From positions 5,890,001 to 5,954,000 of the forward strand of contig NZ_JAGGMR010000001.1 in the NCBI RefSeq assembly GCF_017875645.1: DNA of 64,000 nt, in the 5' to 3' direction. The translations under genes were made by a program, and so were the position numbers. The stretch comes from Nocardia goodfellowii. GTDB taxonomy: Bacteria > Actinomycetota > Actinomycetes > Mycobacteriales > Mycobacteriaceae. Positions 63,959-64,000 of the stretch are shown here, piece after piece (within the stretch, counting starts at the first letter, position 1; the number at the start of each line of letters is the position of its first letter). The notes under the pieces were generated by a model. That model was not told the DNA's origin, did no database searches, and saw only the letters and a program-made list of their open reading frames with translations.

Positions 63959-64000
63959 ACACCTCGAATTCGCTGCGCGGCAGCGGATTCGTCGCTCGCT
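63955..64000 (+). CDS. start of the next sugar-locus gene (cut by the window edge)
   Basis: ATG after AAAGGAGG, overlapping the previous stop; reads MNTSNSLRGSGFVAR to the edge. Too short to identify; coupled to the methyltransferase-like gene. Confidence 0.6.
   Translation, partial: MNTSNSLRGSGFVAR

Overview
The window is about 69-70% GC by eye, is densely packed, uses many GTG and TTG starts, and carries an actinomycete gene set: PucR-type regulators, a nitrate-sensing-type (CvnA-like) sensor kinase, WYL regulators, DUF3558 and secreted lipase-family proteins, an Acg-type nitroreductase, a SigJ/ECF41 sigma factor and an IdeR-like iron box. The best guess is a chromosome of the order Mycobacteriales, most likely Nocardia or a close relative. 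No rRNA, tRNA, CRISPR array, prophage or insertion sequence was recognised.

Layout. 0-8 kb: HEAT-repeat protein, YjbR-like protein, barstar-domain protein, orphan CvnA-like kinase, GNAT plus a shortened XRE-type regulator, methyltransferase, a gene remnant and a kinase-fold protein. 8-18 kb: metallophosphoesterase; a VanRS-like two-component pair divergent from a VanY-type carboxypeptidase; a flavodoxin-like gene broken by one base; a UvrA-like ABC protein with a divergent WYL regulator; a second WYL regulator divergent from a VOC protein. 18-24 kb: FetB-like permease; heme-oxygenase-fold iron enzyme, CDGSH protein and Mtq2/HemK-like methyltransferase; Acg nitroreductase; RibD-like reductase; permuted papain-fold protein. 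24-32 kb: lipoprotein hydrolase, large catalase, SnoaL-like protein, NAD(P)-binding protein, and a LysR regulator divergent from an adenine-deaminase-like gene and a YczE-type membrane protein. 32-41 kb: two copies of a two-gene secreted module (unknown exported protein plus a lipase-family protein that appears to lack its catalytic Ser and His), flanking a PucR regulator and an iron-box-controlled siderophore-interacting protein. 41-44 kb: an antibiotic-resistance-type cluster (Vat-like acetyltransferase, ABC-F protein, divergent TetR). 44-52.5 kb: MscS channel, SDR, phosphotransferase-fold protein, second SnoaL-like protein, SigJ, hydrolase, molybdopterin oxidoreductase, XRE-cupin regulator, DinB protein, small membrane and soluble proteins. 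52.7-56.5 kb: a compact operon coding for an HTH-TM-periplasmic-binding receptor, a TM pentapeptide-repeat protein and a DUF3558-type lipoprotein. 56.5-64 kb: a cell-surface sugar locus with a polyprenyl-phosphate sugar transferase and sugar-nucleotide tailoring enzymes, running off the right edge.

Two signals stand out. First, three promoters with the same design (TCACA, exactly 16 bases, CGTC) precede sigJ and two SnoaL-like paralogues 20 kb apart. This matches the promoter known for ECF41 sigma factors, whose own C-terminal domain is SnoaL-like, and suggests a small SigJ regulon whose products share the sigma factor's regulatory fold. Second, the 52.7-56.5 kb operon looks like an undescribed envelope sensing unit in which one protein joins a cytoplasmic HTH to an extracytoplasmic periplasmic-binding fold.
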